Shown one piece after another: positions 26,283 to 36,077 of a DNA stretch of 64,000 nt (position 1 is its first letter; each line of letters starts with the position of its first letter). The stretch lies in the NCBI RefSeq assembly GCF_020804225.1, contig NZ_WJBI01000001.1:1411-65410 (forward strand), given 5' to 3'. The translations under genes were made by a program, and so were the position numbers. The stretch is from Methanosarcina sp. DH2. Lineage in GTDB: Archaea; Halobacteriota; Methanosarcinia; Methanosarcinales; Methanosarcinaceae. Under the pieces are notes generated by a model. That model made no database searches. It saw only the letters and a list, made by a program, of their open reading frames with translations, and was not told the origin of the DNA.

Positions 26283-27623
26283 ATGACAGGCATTATGCAG
26301 GACATAAAGTTTTATGACTGCAGGGTGATAGAAGGCAGTTCCACTTCTATCGTCCTGGATAACGGAAAGATCGAAGAAATATCCAGAAACTTCACAAGGG
26401 GGGCCGGAGTAAGGGCCCTCTGCGGAGGTTCATGGGGCTATACGGCTGTTGAAGGGGATATCGACCTTAAATGCGGGGTCGAAGCTGCCTCAAAACTTGC
26501 TTTTTCTATGAATTCGAGCACCCCTAAAGAAGGAGTAGAACTCGCAGCCGTAACTTCTCCTGATGTAAAGGATCTTCCTGAAGTCAGGATCGATCCGAGA
26601 GACATTGCAATTGAAGAAAAAGTAGACCTTTTGAAGAGTATTGAGGAACACGCAAAGATTGCAGGTGTTCACAGTACAAAGGTAATGTATCTCGAGTCCG
26701 AATTCAAAGTCCAGTACAGAAGTTCCGAAGGTCTGGAACGTGAATATGAACTTTTGAATGTCGGTTTTGCAGTCTCTGCTGTTGCTTCGGAAAATGGCGT
26801 ATACCAGGCAGGTAGGGAAAGCCGTTTCGGATATGGCTACGAGCTTTTCGAGAAAGAAAATGCCCTCGAACTTGCCGGAAAAGCAGGAAAAACTGCAATT
26901 GAGCTCTTGAAGGCTAAAACCCCCAAAGGAGGGGAAATGCCTGTAGTACTTGACCAGGAGCTGGCAGGAGTATTTGCCCATGAAGCCGTAGGGCATGCTT
27001 CGGAAGGTGATCTTGTTCTTGAAGGGGATTCCATTCTTGAAAACAGAATAGGAGAACAGATTGCATCCCCGCTTGTTACTATCATCGATGACCCGACTCT
27101 GCATGAATTCGGGTATTATCCCTTTGATGCCGAAGGTTCCGAATCAAGAAGGACCGAGATAATCAGGGATGGAATTTTTAACTCTTATCTCCACTCAAGA
27201 GAAACCGCAGCCAAACTCGGGGGAACTCCCGGAAACTGCAGGGCTCAGGGTTATTCCATGCCTGTCGTCAGGATGAGCAATACCTTCATTGACAATGGGG
27301 ATTCCAGGTTTGAAGAGATGCTGGAGGAAGTAAGGAATGGCATGTACCTTGTAGGGTCAAGAGGCGGGCAGGTAAACACCGGAGAAGGCATATTCCAGTT
27401 CAATGCCGAAAAAGGGTACCTTATAAAGAACGGAGAACTTACCGGGCTCGTAAGGGATGTCTCCCTCTCAGGGAAGACTCTTGAGATCCTGAACCATGTA
27501 ACCCATGTGGGCAATGACCTGAAAATGACTGCCGGAAGGTGCGGAAAAGCCGGGCAGCTTGTACCTGTGTCTGACGGTTCTCCACATATCGCCATCTCAA
27601 AGGCCCTCGTAGGAGGTGCCTGA
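26283..27623 (+). CDS. tldD: TldD metalloprotease subunit
   Basis: Zinc peptidase subunit that works with TldE on unfolded peptides and in some bacteria matures peptide antibiotics. The metal motif HEAVGHASEGD is present (H238-E-A-V-G-H243 counted from an ATG five codons upstream at 26268). Other family segments are AQGYSMPVVRMSNTFI and VGSRGGQVNTGEG. The ATG at 26283 is chosen because it directly follows the lonB stop and has AGGAA eight bases upstream. tldE follows after a 2-bp gap, making the usual heterodimer pair. Confidence 0.95.
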   Translation: MTGIMQDIKFYDCRVIEGSSTSIVLDNGKIEEISRNFTRGAGVRALCGGSWGYTAVEGDIDLKCGVEAASKLAFSMNSSTPKEGVELAAVTSPDVKDLPEVRIDPRDIAIEEKVDLLKSIEEHAKIAGVHSTKVMYLESEFKVQYRSSEGLEREYELLNVGFAVSAVASENGVYQAGRESRFGYGYELFEKENALELAGKAGKTAIELLKAKTPKGGEMPVVLDQELAGVFAHEAVGHASEGDLVLEGDSILENRIGEQIASPLVTIIDDPTLHEFGYYPFDAEGSESRRTEIIRDGIFNSYLHSRETAAKLGGTPGNCRAQGYSMPVVRMSNTFIDNGDSRFEEMLEEVRNGMYLVGSRGGQVNTGEGIFQFNAEKGYLIKNGELTGLVRDVSLSGKTLEILNHVTHVGNDLKMTAGRCGKAGQLVPVSDGSPHIAISKALVGGA

Positions 27624-27625
27624 AA

Positions 27626-28936
27626 GTGTACGATCTTGCAAGAAAAGCCCTGAAACTGGCAGAACAGGCAGGGGCTGAAGAAGCTGAAATTTATTACGCC
27701 GCAAACCACTCAACAGGTGTCAATTTCAAAAAAGACGCACTTGAGAACGCTAAAGACCGTTTCTCGGAAGGTCTGGGGATCCGCGCCATTGTAAACGGTG
27801 CAGTGGGTTTTGCCAGCACCAACTCCGCGGAAGAACTCGAGAACGCCGTAAAGATTGCGGTCGCAGAAGCCCGCGTCCGGGAAAGTGACCCTGACTGGGT
27901 ATCTCTTCCTTCCAACGGAAAATATCCTCAGGTCTCAGGCATCTTCGATAAAAAAATCGAAGCCCTTGAGCTCGAAGAATGCATTGTCTATGCCGTGGAA
28001 CTTGTAAAAGGTACAAAAGAGGTTCCAGGCACGCTTCCCACCTCAGGGGGCTTTACCCGTTCAAAGAGCAAACGGCTTATCCTTAACACAAACGGGATAG
28101 AAATCGAAGAAGAGTCCACCGCTGTATCCGGCTTTGTTGATGTAATAACCGTGAACGGAGATACCTCAACAGCCTATGACTTTGCTATCTCCCGTTCCCT
28201 TGACATTGACTTTTTTGCCCTCGGAAAAAATGCTTCCGACCTTGCCCTGAAATCCAGGGGAGGAATAAAAATCGAGCCGCAGAAAACCGATGTTATCTTT
28301 CATCCATTTGCCTTTTCGGATATCCTCGAAGAAGCACTTGCTCCTTCGCTTGATGCGGACAACGTGCAGAAAGGAAGGTCAGGCCTGATAGATAAGCTCG
28401 GAGAAGAATTTGCTGTCCCTGAACTGTGCATTTATGATGATGGGCTGGTTGAAGCAGGCATAGAAACCTCCGCTTCGGATGATGAAGGGGTTCCTTCACA
28501 GCATACCACAGTTATTGAAAACGGTGTGCTTGAAACCTATCTCTATGACAGCTATACCGCAGGAAAAGCCGGTGTGAAAAGCACAGGAAACGGCTCAAGA
28601 TCCTCCTATACAAGCCCTCCCTCAGTAGGGCTCAGAAATTTCGTTATCGATTACCCGCAGGAAGATATTATTGCAAATACTACCTCAGGGATTTTCGTAA
28701 ACACAATTATCGGCGCTCATACTGCAAATTCAATTTCCGGGGACTTTTCCGTAGAAGCCAGAAATGCCTTCACAATCAAAGACGGAGCCCTGGACAAGCC
28801 TGTAAAATCCCTCATGATTTCGGGCAATGCCTTCGAACTCCTGAAGAATATCACAGGCGCAGGCTTTGACGTCAGAAAAGTCGGAGGCATAATCACGCCT
28901 TCAATCCGGGTTTCCGGCATGAGTGTAATAGGATAA
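27626..28936 (+). CDS. tldE: TldE/PmbA subunit
   Basis: Partner of TldD; same fold but without the metal-binding HExxxH motif, as is normal for this subunit. The 436 residues include FKKDALENAKDRFSEGLGIR at the N-terminus, a conserved GVPSQHTTVIENGVLETYLY, and GAHTANSISGDFSVEARNAF near the C-terminus. It starts with GTG at 27626 two bases after tldD. Together with lonB it suggests a cell-envelope or cytosolic proteolysis operon. Confidence 0.95.
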   Translation: MYDLARKALKLAEQAGAEEAEIYYAANHSTGVNFKKDALENAKDRFSEGLGIRAIVNGAVGFASTNSAEELENAVKIAVAEARVRESDPDWVSLPSNGKYPQVSGIFDKKIEALELEECIVYAVELVKGTKEVPGTLPTSGGFTRSKSKRLILNTNGIEIEEESTAVSGFVDVITVNGDTSTAYDFAISRSLDIDFFALGKNASDLALKSRGGIKIEPQKTDVIFHPFAFSDILEEALAPSLDADNVQKGRSGLIDKLGEEFAVPELCIYDDGLVEAGIETSASDDEGVPSQHTTVIENGVLETYLYDSYTAGKAGVKSTGNGSRSSYTSPPSVGLRNFVIDYPQEDIIANTTSGIFVNTIIGAHTANSISGDFSVEARNAFTIKDGALDKPVKSLMISGNAFELLKNITGAGFDVRKVGGIITPSIRVSGMSVIG

Positions 28937-29042
28937 AAGTTAACACCTGAAGCCAGCAACTAAGTTTTTTGACCTCAAGGTTCTGCCGTTAAGAACTTTT
29001 TCCTGGAGTAAGCTCCTGAGGTCAACTCCTTTTTCCGTGAAA

Positions 29043-29114
29043 TTCGATCCTGTTTCTATATTCGATCCTGTTTCTATATTCGATCCTGTTTCTATATTCG
29101 ATCCTGTTTCTATG
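29043..29114. repeat. 18-bp tandem repeat, four copies
   Basis: Unit TTCGATCCTGTTTCTATA at 29043, 29061, 29079 and 29097, the last differing only in its final base. Confidence 0.9.
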
Positions 29115-29534
29115 CTCCTTGTCAGCTTCTGGCCAATTTCTGGCCAAATTCTGATCAACTTTTTTTCCATCTCTTTTGAGCGATTTTGTCCGGGGGGATA
29201 TTCTGGAAAACGCCTTCAAATGACCCTGAATTATTTATTTGGTCTTCATAGCCGTTTTTGAATCCAAAATATATATAGTGCCTCCGCCAGCCTGTCTGGT
29301 GGCCTTCCTGAAAAAAAGAAGTCGAAGTAAAAAGTAGAAGGAAGCGATAGAGAGACTTATGAAAGAATCGGCTTGAAAGCTATTTAAAAAAACAATAAAA
29401 AAATGCATGGAAAAAAGTATTTTTGGTAGGATTTATTTCTGTTTTTTGAGCCCTTTTGGACTTTTAACGTCACTTTTACTTTTCGGCTATTGCTTTTTGC
29501 TTCTCTTCTCTTTTCTTTTTTATCTTTTTGGGAA

Positions 29535-29556
29535 AGGCCGCTCTCCTGCGTCGAGC
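29535..29556 (-). repeat. Dispersed intergenic repeat, copy B
   Basis: On the minus strand GCTCGACGCAGGAGAGCGGC plus CT, one base different from copy A. Flank similarity to copy C (57491-57512) extends into CGTTCTTG before and TTTCCC after. Confidence 0.6.
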
Positions 29557-29641
29557 TTGGCAAGAACGACAAGATATAGTGAATAATGTTGTAGGTTCTG
29601 ATTTTCTGCTCTTCTGTCTATCCTATTTAACTTTTTTATTT

Positions 29642-30091
29642 TTATTCCTGAACTTCCCCTCTGACCACGAGTACAGGTATCTTTGAGTGTCTCACCACGT
29701 TTTCAGCTACGCTCCCAAGCAGGAACCTGTCGAGTCCGGTTTTCCCGAGTGTTCCCATCACAATCATCTCAATGCCATTTTGTTCCGCAAATTCCATGAT
29801 TTTATCTGCAGGGTGTCCTTCCAGCATTACAGGTTCCACTTCTACTCCGGCAGCCTCAGCAGCCTCCTTCACAAAAAGAGTAGCTCTTTCCCCTTCATTC
29901 CGGAAGTGCTCCGTGGCAGCTTTTTCCCAACCGAAGTCCCTGGCGGAATGGGTCGCCGGGAGTATCACATATACAGCGTAAAGTTTAGCTCCGCTGAGTC
30001 TGGAAATCTCAATCGCCATATTTACCGCTTTTTTGACGAGTTGAGAACCATCGGTCGCAACCATTATTTTTTTATAAGTTCCCTCTACCAT
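29642..30091 (-). CDS. Universal stress protein (UspA family)
   Basis: A 149-residue cytosolic protein with the ATP-binding Usp pattern: VATDGS near residue 10, VMLEGHPADKIMEFA in the middle, and MGTLGKTGLDRFLLGSVAEN then VVRHSKIPVLVV at the end, matching G-x2-G-x9-G-S. It is similar to the copy at 32273-32731; the two flank a membrane protein gene on the same strand. Such proteins often modulate partners under stress; no direct target is shown here. A TATA-like TTTATATACAAAAG lies on the minus strand about 150 bp upstream (near 30240-30255). Confidence 0.93.
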   Translation of the reverse strand: MVEGTYKKIMVATDGSQLVKKAVNMAIEISRLSGAKLYAVYVILPATHSARDFGWEKAATEHFRNEGERATLFVKEAAEAAGVEVEPVMLEGHPADKIMEFAEQNGIEMIVMGTLGKTGLDRFLLGSVAENVVRHSKIPVLVVRGEVQE

Positions 30092-31131
30092 ACCATATCC
30101 CTCTATTTCTTCTATTTTATTTTTCTGCAGTCTCTATTTTTACCTTCAGCTTTCTGAAGCATTATCCGGTGAAAGTTTCTCCTTTTCAGCGCATTTATAC
30201 ATGTAAGTGCATATCTGCTCCATATTCTATATGCTCTTTTGTATATAAATGGATTTTTCACTAAATATTAAGTGATTAAAGCTGCCTTCTGGTGATATAA
30301 CCGGAAAAAGAAAACGATATATCTCTGGCAGATATTTGTCACTCTTTTTATTTCTATTTTAAACTCTTTTATTTTTAGCTACATAGCAGACTCTTTCGAT
30401 TATGTGCTAATTCACTGTTAACTCACCATTTCAGGAAAAAAAGTCTTAAAACTTTGAGTTTTTTCTTTTATTCTGGCACAAAAAGGTATTATACTTTTTA
30501 CATACCAAAATGTTTATATATTGGTTAATCCTCTGATGTGCTTGGTGAACGGGTAAAGCTCAAAATCAAACATTATTGCTCATAATCAAATCCAACATAT
30601 TTTAACCTCCTCCAAAAACCCCCGTTCACTGATTTGCTTTTTATATCTTTACTATGTGAATACAAGTATACTTTAGTTCCACCTTGTCTATTTTCCTTTC
30701 CTTTAAAGACTTCCTCCATTATTTTTTTAAACACTATTCTATGAAAAAGTTTTTTCAGGAAGTAATTTTCTGCAATTGGTACCCCCACTGTCTTGAAAAA
30801 TTCTTTTTTTTCTGGCTAACCTGTATTATTTTCAACTTGCTCTTTTTAGTTCTCGTACTCTTTTCTCATTTTATACTATTCTTCTCGATTCTTATACTGC
30901 TTTAGATAACTTATCCCACTCCGGAAATCACCAGTTATCGGATAACCCTTATTCTTTTACCCCGGACATCATTCCTGTCTGCAGAGTAAAAAGAAAGGCA
31001 AAATAATTAAAAGCAAAAGAAAAAAACCAAAATTAAAAAATTAAAAAACTAAAAAACCTGCGGTTTGCAAATAAACCAGAAATAACTATGATTGAAAATG
31101 CCCTTTTTTTCCTAGGAACTGTACCGACTTC
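30092..31131. other. Long AT-rich intergenic region
   Basis: No gene supported. Open frames at 30573-30905 are short, low in complexity or without ribosome sites. A GGAGGAGGTT sequence on the minus strand near 30600 is ribosome-site-like but leads to only about ten codons. Confidence 0.4.
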
Positions 31132-32070
31132 TCAAGAAGCCATATTGAGCAGTAATAACAAAATTACAAACCTTACAAATATGCTCATTGCAGTAGAATA
31201 AGCAACGATCTGGACTCCAAGGCGTGTTCCGAAGATAGCTACTTTTCTTGGAAGCTGGCTACGAATGGCAAAAATCGGGAGCATAAACATACTGCCCAGC
31301 ATGAGCACGATCATTGCCTGTACATTTGTTATCTCTCCTGAATGGATCATGGGGCCGAGAAGCGAAATTCCGAGTATAGGGCTTGCAACGTAACTTGTCA
31401 GAGGGATAATTGTTTCCGGGGGTATTTTAAAAAGCTCGGCAAGGGGAAGTACACTGAATACTTCGAAAGCTCCCTGGTCCTGAAGAATGAAGATGATGGT
31501 GGTTGCTATAAGGTAAACTCCTGCAATCTTCAGAAAAATCCTGAACTCTTTTTTGAATGCGCGTTTAAATGCAGTCTTCAGGGATACTTTTTCCTTACTC
31601 CGGGGTTCAGGGACTCTGCAGGAATTGCCTTTAAGAAAAAGTTTGCTTGCAACTGCAATTACCAGGATCTTGAACACAGCAGTAACTATAAACACAAGAG
31701 TGTAAAATCCTCCTACTACAAGACCGAGTGCAGGTAGCACGATAGGAATCTGGTAGGTGAAGAGTTCACGGAAATAGGCAGGGGTTGCGTTCATCATTGA
31801 ACAGAGCAAGACTTCCCTGTCTTCAAGGCAGTTTTCATTTTTTGCCTGAGAAAGCATACTGTTTGCAGCAACAGTAGACCCTATTGCCACAACGAAAGCC
31901 GAAGCACAGGTTTCCGGCAGGTTCGTATAAGCAAAAATAGGGCTTACCAGTTTTGAAAATTTTTGCATCAGGCCGAGTTCCACAAGCACGCTGGTGCCCA
32001 CAAGCCCCACAAAAATCATTATTAGTATCGGGAGCGCAAAATCCAGTACGTCGAGGAAAAGTCCTATCAT
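31132..32070 (-). CDS. Membrane protein with nucleoside-recognition (Gate) domains
   Basis: A 312-residue polytopic protein with about eight hydrophobic segments. Two similar halves each hold a Gate-type region: SAFVVAIGSTVAANSMLSQA with MMNATPAYFRELFTYQIPI, and LTSYVASPILGISLLGPMIH. Such proteins are thought to be transporters or regulators of transport; the substrate is not known and the name 'nucleoside recognition' reflects a sequence relationship only. It lies between two universal stress protein genes on the same strand, 200 bp after one and 1 kb before the other, so a stress-linked role is possible. Confidence 0.82.
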   Translation of the reverse strand: MIGLFLDVLDFALPILIMIFVGLVGTSVLVELGLMQKFSKLVSPIFAYTNLPETCASAFVVAIGSTVAANSMLSQAKNENCLEDREVLLCSMMNATPAYFRELFTYQIPIVLPALGLVVGGFYTLVFIVTAVFKILVIAVASKLFLKGNSCRVPEPRSKEKVSLKTAFKRAFKKEFRIFLKIAGVYLIATTIIFILQDQGAFEVFSVLPLAELFKIPPETIIPLTSYVASPILGISLLGPMIHSGEITNVQAMIVLMLGSMFMLPIFAIRSQLPRKVAIFGTRLGVQIVAYSTAMSIFVRFVILLLLLNMAS

Positions 32071-32272
32071 TAAAAGTTATTTGGGTCGGGCAGGTAAATC
32101 AACCTATCCCGAAAAATTCCGGGACTCCTGCCCTGAAAATTCTCAGTTTTTAATTTAATATCTTAATATTTAGCGTTTTACGCTGGCGTTTTACATTAGC
32201 GTTTTGCACTAGCATTTACACTAGCGTTTTATATTCAGTTTTGAACTTTTGTCTGGTGCTTCGCATCCGGCA

Positions 32273-32731
32273 TTACTCGGCTTCCACTCCTTTTACAACC
32301 AGTACGGCTTTTCTGGAATGCCTCACCACGTTCTGAGCCACGCTACCCAGTAAAATCTTCTGGAGTCCCGTCCTTCCCAGTGTTCCCATTACGATAAGGT
32401 CAATATCGTTTTTTTCTGCAAAATCAACAATCTCATTTGCAGGGCTTCCTTCAAGGAAAATGGATTCTACCTCGACAGCCGCAGCGTTTCCGACGTTTTC
32501 GACATAAGCTGTTGCTTCTTTTCCTTCTGCACTGAGATGCTCTTTCATCGCTCTTTCCCATCCTATATCTCTGGGATGGCCAACCGTATACCCTCCTGAA
32601 GCGACAACATATACAGCATAGAGCTTTGCCCCGCTAAGTCTTGCAATTTCAACAGCAGTATCAACCGCTTTTTTGACGGGTTCCGAGCCATCGGTGGCAA
32701 CCATTATCTTTCTGTAAATATTACTGTTCAT
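32273..32731 (-). CDS. Universal stress protein (UspA family), paralogue
   Basis: A 152-residue Usp with VATDGSEPVKKAVD at the N-terminus and MGTLGRTGLQKILLGSVAQN then VVRHSRKAVLVV at the C-terminus, the ATP-binding form. Close paralogue of the gene at 29642-30091 (both begin YxKIMVATDGS and share SGAKLYAVYV). Its stop is about 200 bp from the start of the Gate-domain membrane gene downstream. Confidence 0.93.
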   Translation of the reverse strand: MNSNIYRKIMVATDGSEPVKKAVDTAVEIARLSGAKLYAVYVVASGGYTVGHPRDIGWERAMKEHLSAEGKEATAYVENVGNAAAVEVESIFLEGSPANEIVDFAEKNDIDLIVMGTLGRTGLQKILLGSVAQNVVRHSRKAVLVVKGVEAE

Positions 32732-33470
32732 ATCTGACTCCCCTTTTTTCTTTTTCAGTTCTTCATGTTAATAGGGTAATAATCCTTTATATAGTATCAT
32801 CCTGGGAGATTAATGCTCTAAAGGCGGCCAGCTCTCTGTTAGATATCTTCCCAGGAAAGAAAAGAAGCGGAAATTAAGAGCGACGGGTAAAAGAATAAAC
32901 AAAAAGTGACAAAAAACTATAAGAGTGCAAAATCAAAGTTGCTGTGGAGCACCCCTCTGCAAGCAACGGGGTATGTTTAAGCCCCCGCCCCAAATTCCAT
33001 TAAAGTAGACGATAGCCCCAAAAAACTTAGTTTGAGCAGAAGTTAACAACCAAAAAATGGAATTGATAAATCATACTATCATTGATGGTTGCCGGGGAAG
33101 TTTTTCATTCTGCAGCAAGCCAGCGGGGTATTCGACTGAAATAAAGAAGGATGTAAACTAAACAGAATTGAGAAAGTAAGAAAAATAAACAAACGTGAAA
33201 AACTCCCGTTTTCGTGATCTTTCTATTTCTTTCAAGGGTATTCTCTATTAAGTCTCTTTTTCTTTCTCTCTTCTATTTCTTCCTTATTCTGTGAGGCGCC
33301 GTCAGAAAGGCTGGCGATGGTATCTTATAAACAAACTATAGAGCAGGTCGACTGCAGCCCTGTGGTTCAGGGAGATAAAGCCGGAATAAGCCGTTCCGTC
33401 TGCCCCGGAATAATATCAAAGTCAATCCGGACGGAACGCCCCACCTATTTAACCTCGTTGTTATTGTTCC
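32732..33470. other. Intergenic with a twice-seen GGGGTAT motif
   Basis: No gene supported. CTGCAAGCAACGGGGTATG near 32960-32978 and CAGCAAGCCAGCGGGGTATT near 33112-33131 are alike (GCAAGC-N-GCGGGGTAT) and may be traces of a mobile element end. Confidence 0.35.
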
Positions 33471-33986
33471 TTAACGCCTTCCTGCCTCCGAAAACACGAG
33501 GGCATGTGTGGGACAGGCCTCCACGCAGGCAGGCAACTCTCTTCCTTCACATAAATCACATTTTATTACCGTCCCCTCTTCGGTCCGCCTGTCGATTACT
33601 CCGTAATTGCAGGCCATGGAAGCGGTCCAGCACCCTACGGCAAGAATTAACTGGTACAGAGAAGAAAAACGAGTGCAAACCGTAGAACATGTCCAGCAGT
33701 CCACGCAGCGTTCCGGGTTGTGGCTTACAGTACCGGTAGCTGTGTCCTTAGAAAGAGCTTTTGTAGGGCAAACCGAAACACAGGGTGCATCCTCGCAGTG
33801 GCGACAGGTTATAGGCATGGAAGCTTCAAGGGCAGGAATATGCTCAACAGAGATGCGCTTTTTTGGGACTGGTACTTCTCCTGGAGCCAAAAAGAGGTTT
33901 TTGCTCTTTGAATGTGCAACAGCACAGGCAACTTCGCAGGAGTGGCAGCCCATGCATCGTTCAGGCCGGATTATCACGTCTTTCAT
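33471..33986 (-). CDS. cooF: CooF-like iron-sulfur electron-transfer protein
   Basis: Passes electrons from CO dehydrogenase to other carriers. The 171 residues hold four 4Fe-4S cysteine groups: CMGCHSCEVAC (11-21), CRHCEDAPCVSVCP (61-74), CVDCWTCSTVC (94-104) and CDLCEGRELPACVEACP (143-159). Between the third and fourth groups is an extra segment, residues about 105-126 (FSSLYQLILAVGCWTASMAC within), that looks like a diverged copy of CVDCWTCSTVC: CWT-x-S-x-x-C recurs with a 22-residue period. Relatives usually go directly from the cysteine group to NYGVIDRR. cooS ends 14 bp upstream, so they share a transcript. Confidence 0.88.
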   Translation of the reverse strand: MKDVIIRPERCMGCHSCEVACAVAHSKSKNLFLAPGEVPVPKKRISVEHIPALEASMPITCRHCEDAPCVSVCPTKALSKDTATGTVSHNPERCVDCWTCSTVCTRFSSLYQLILAVGCWTASMACNYGVIDRRTEEGTVIKCDLCEGRELPACVEACPTHALVFSEAGRR

Positions 33987-34000
33987 TGTGAATTTCTCCC

Positions 34001-35875
34001 TTATTTCAGGCCCAGTGCCCTTCTTTTTCCTTCGATGTGCTCAAGCATCAGGCCTGCAGCTTTAAAGGGGTCAGGCTCAACTGCAAAGCTTGCTCCAACA
34101 ACACTGTCCAGGCCTTTTGTCAGAAGAGATGTGACTTCCTGGCTGCCAAGGACAGGTGGAATCGTGCCGAGTACAGTAAACACTCCGGAGGAAACAACAT
34201 AAGCCCCTATACTCACTGCTTTTTCACTCATCCATTCCGGAGCTGCACCGGCAGCAGGGAGGTCGCTTATGTCCACGCCCAGGCGGTTTGCAATTGCCGA
34301 GGCAAGGACCAGGATGCGGCTGATATCTACACAGGAACCCATGTGCAGGATGGGAGGAATGCCGAGGGCTTCACAGATACCTTTTAGTCCATCTCCTGCA
34401 AAAGCAGCAGCTTCCGGCACAAGCAGCCCGGCTTCTGCACAGGCAATCGCATTGCATCCGGTGGTCACTACAAGGACATTATTTTTGATCAGCTCTTTTA
34501 CAAGGTTCACGTGCCCGTAATTGTGCTGGATCTTTACGTTATTGCATCCAACAACTGCTCCGATTCCTTTTATTGTACCTCCGGCAATCGCTTCAATGAG
34601 GGGATCAGGGCTCCCGCCAAGGGCATTGAGGATTGCTTCGGCACTGAAACCGACCATACATTCCTGCTTTTCTTCCGGGATACTCACCTTTTCACGGATC
34701 CGGTTCGGGAAGTTTTCTACGGCTGTCCTTATAATCCCTTTTGCGGTCTCATAAGCCTCTTCTTCATGGAACTCCATTCTCACAGTTCCCGGGAAATCTG
34801 CTTTCGGAGACGTGGATATAAATTTCGTGTGATAACAGCCAGTAAGACTCCCGAGGGACGGCATAATGCACTGGACATCCACAACCATAGCTTCCACAGC
34901 TCCTGTAATCACTGCGAGTTCCTGCTGGAGGAAAGTGCCTGCTATGGGTGTCCCGTGACGCATTAGAGTTTCGTTTCCGGTACAGCAAATTCCGGCAACG
35001 TTGATGCCTTCTGCTCCTTTCTCCTTTGCAAGTTCCAGAAGCCCGGGGTCTTCCGCAGCTTCCACAATCATTTCCGAGAGGATTGGTTCATGCCCGTGGA
35101 CAATTACGTTTACCTTATCAAGGGCGAGCACTCCAAGGTTTACAGTACTCTTCTTAGGTTCCGGGGTTCCGAAGAGTATGTCCTGGACATCTGTTGCAAT
35201 CATGGAACCTCCCCACCCGTCCGAAAGCCCTGTACGCAGTCCCTGTAGCAGAATATGAGTAGCGTTATTGTCAACACCTATATGGGTTCTGTGCATACAT
35301 TCAACAATTTCCCGGTCAATTCCTCTGGGTTCTATTCCAAGTTCCGACCAGAGCCTGAGCCTTGATACGGGCGCTCTCCTTGTGCATAAAAGAGGCTCAT
35401 TCTGTTTTCCAAACTCCAGAAGCAGCGCATTTGCAAGTTCGGCTGCCACTTCTTCACGGTTCTTTCCCTCTGCGGGAATCCCGTATTCAGAGGCAAGGGA
35501 GAACAGCTTTGCTTCATCTTTTATCCTGTAACTTCCAGCCTCTCCTTCGCTCATTTTCTTAAAGGTCAATACTGCATCTCTGGCATGGTCGGAATGTGCG
35601 GCTGCCCCTGCTGCAATCATCCTTAAGAGATTTCGCGCAACTATAATGTCTGCTGTAGCACCGCATATTCCTTTCTCAGCCCCTTCCCCGAAAGGATCTA
35701 TCCTGCAGGGACCCATGTTGCAATTCCTGCAGCAGATTCCAAGCTGTCCGAAACTGCACTGAGGCAGTTGCTGCTCATACCTATCCCAGGCAGTTTCGAT
35801 GCCTTCGTTTTCTGCTTTCTGGAGCATGGTCTGGCTTGCAGAGTCAATGCTTTTCTCAAATACTGTCTGTTTCAT
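34001..35875 (-). CDS. cooS: Carbon monoxide dehydrogenase catalytic subunit
   Basis: Monofunctional nickel-iron CODH that oxidises CO to CO2 and passes electrons to CooF. The 624-residue length is normal. Cysteine motifs for the B and D clusters lie at the N-terminus (GICCRNCNMGPCRIDPFG), and C-cluster ligands are visible as HSDHAR (histidine), ICCTGNETLM, GAVVGCNNVKI, TTGCNAIACAEAG and HMGSCVDISR. Methanosarcina species carry such genes besides the acetyl-CoA decarbonylase complex, and use them in CO-dependent growth or detoxification. No membrane hydrogenase or accessory CooC gene is next to it. Confidence 0.95.
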   Translation of the reverse strand: MKQTVFEKSIDSASQTMLQKAENEGIETAWDRYEQQLPQCSFGQLGICCRNCNMGPCRIDPFGEGAEKGICGATADIIVARNLLRMIAAGAAAHSDHARDAVLTFKKMSEGEAGSYRIKDEAKLFSLASEYGIPAEGKNREEVAAELANALLLEFGKQNEPLLCTRRAPVSRLRLWSELGIEPRGIDREIVECMHRTHIGVDNNATHILLQGLRTGLSDGWGGSMIATDVQDILFGTPEPKKSTVNLGVLALDKVNVIVHGHEPILSEMIVEAAEDPGLLELAKEKGAEGINVAGICCTGNETLMRHGTPIAGTFLQQELAVITGAVEAMVVDVQCIMPSLGSLTGCYHTKFISTSPKADFPGTVRMEFHEEEAYETAKGIIRTAVENFPNRIREKVSIPEEKQECMVGFSAEAILNALGGSPDPLIEAIAGGTIKGIGAVVGCNNVKIQHNYGHVNLVKELIKNNVLVVTTGCNAIACAEAGLLVPEAAAFAGDGLKGICEALGIPPILHMGSCVDISRILVLASAIANRLGVDISDLPAAGAAPEWMSEKAVSIGAYVVSSGVFTVLGTIPPVLGSQEVTSLLTKGLDSVVGASFAVEPDPFKAAGLMLEHIEGKRRALGLK

Positions 35876-35983
35876 ATTTTATCCCACATCTCTATTGTAT
35901 CTTTTATAAATTACCCGGAATTCCAGCTCTAGTTTCCAAGTTTTCCAGCTCTCGCTTCCGGTTTTAAGAAGGATTAGTGAAGC

Positions 35984-36077
35984 CTGTTATAATCCAAACC
36001 TGTTATAATCAAAACTGTTATAATCCAAACCTGTTATAATCCAAACCTGTTATAATCAAAACTGTTATAATCGAACC
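35984..36077. repeat. 15/16-bp tandem repeat, six copies
   Basis: Units CTGTTATAATCCAAAC and CTGTTATAATCAAAA mixed head to tail, upstream of cooS. Confidence 0.85.

Larger units (their letters stand above)
28937..29641. other. Intergenic with tandem and dispersed repeats
   Basis: Contains the 18-bp tandem repeat at 29043-29114, a GCCAGCCTGTCTGGTGGC stem-like sequence at 29287-29304, and copy B of the dispersed repeat at 29535-29556. Open frames crossing it are repeats read in other frames. No gene supported. Confidence 0.45.

Noticed and set aside
30573-30905. Small genes in the long intergenic region before the Gate-domain gene
   Set aside because: Frames are short and hydrophobic or basic low complexity, with no ribosome site or motif.
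35984-36077. CRISPR-like repeats upstream of cooS
   Set aside because: 15/16-bp units without spacers; a simple tandem repeat.
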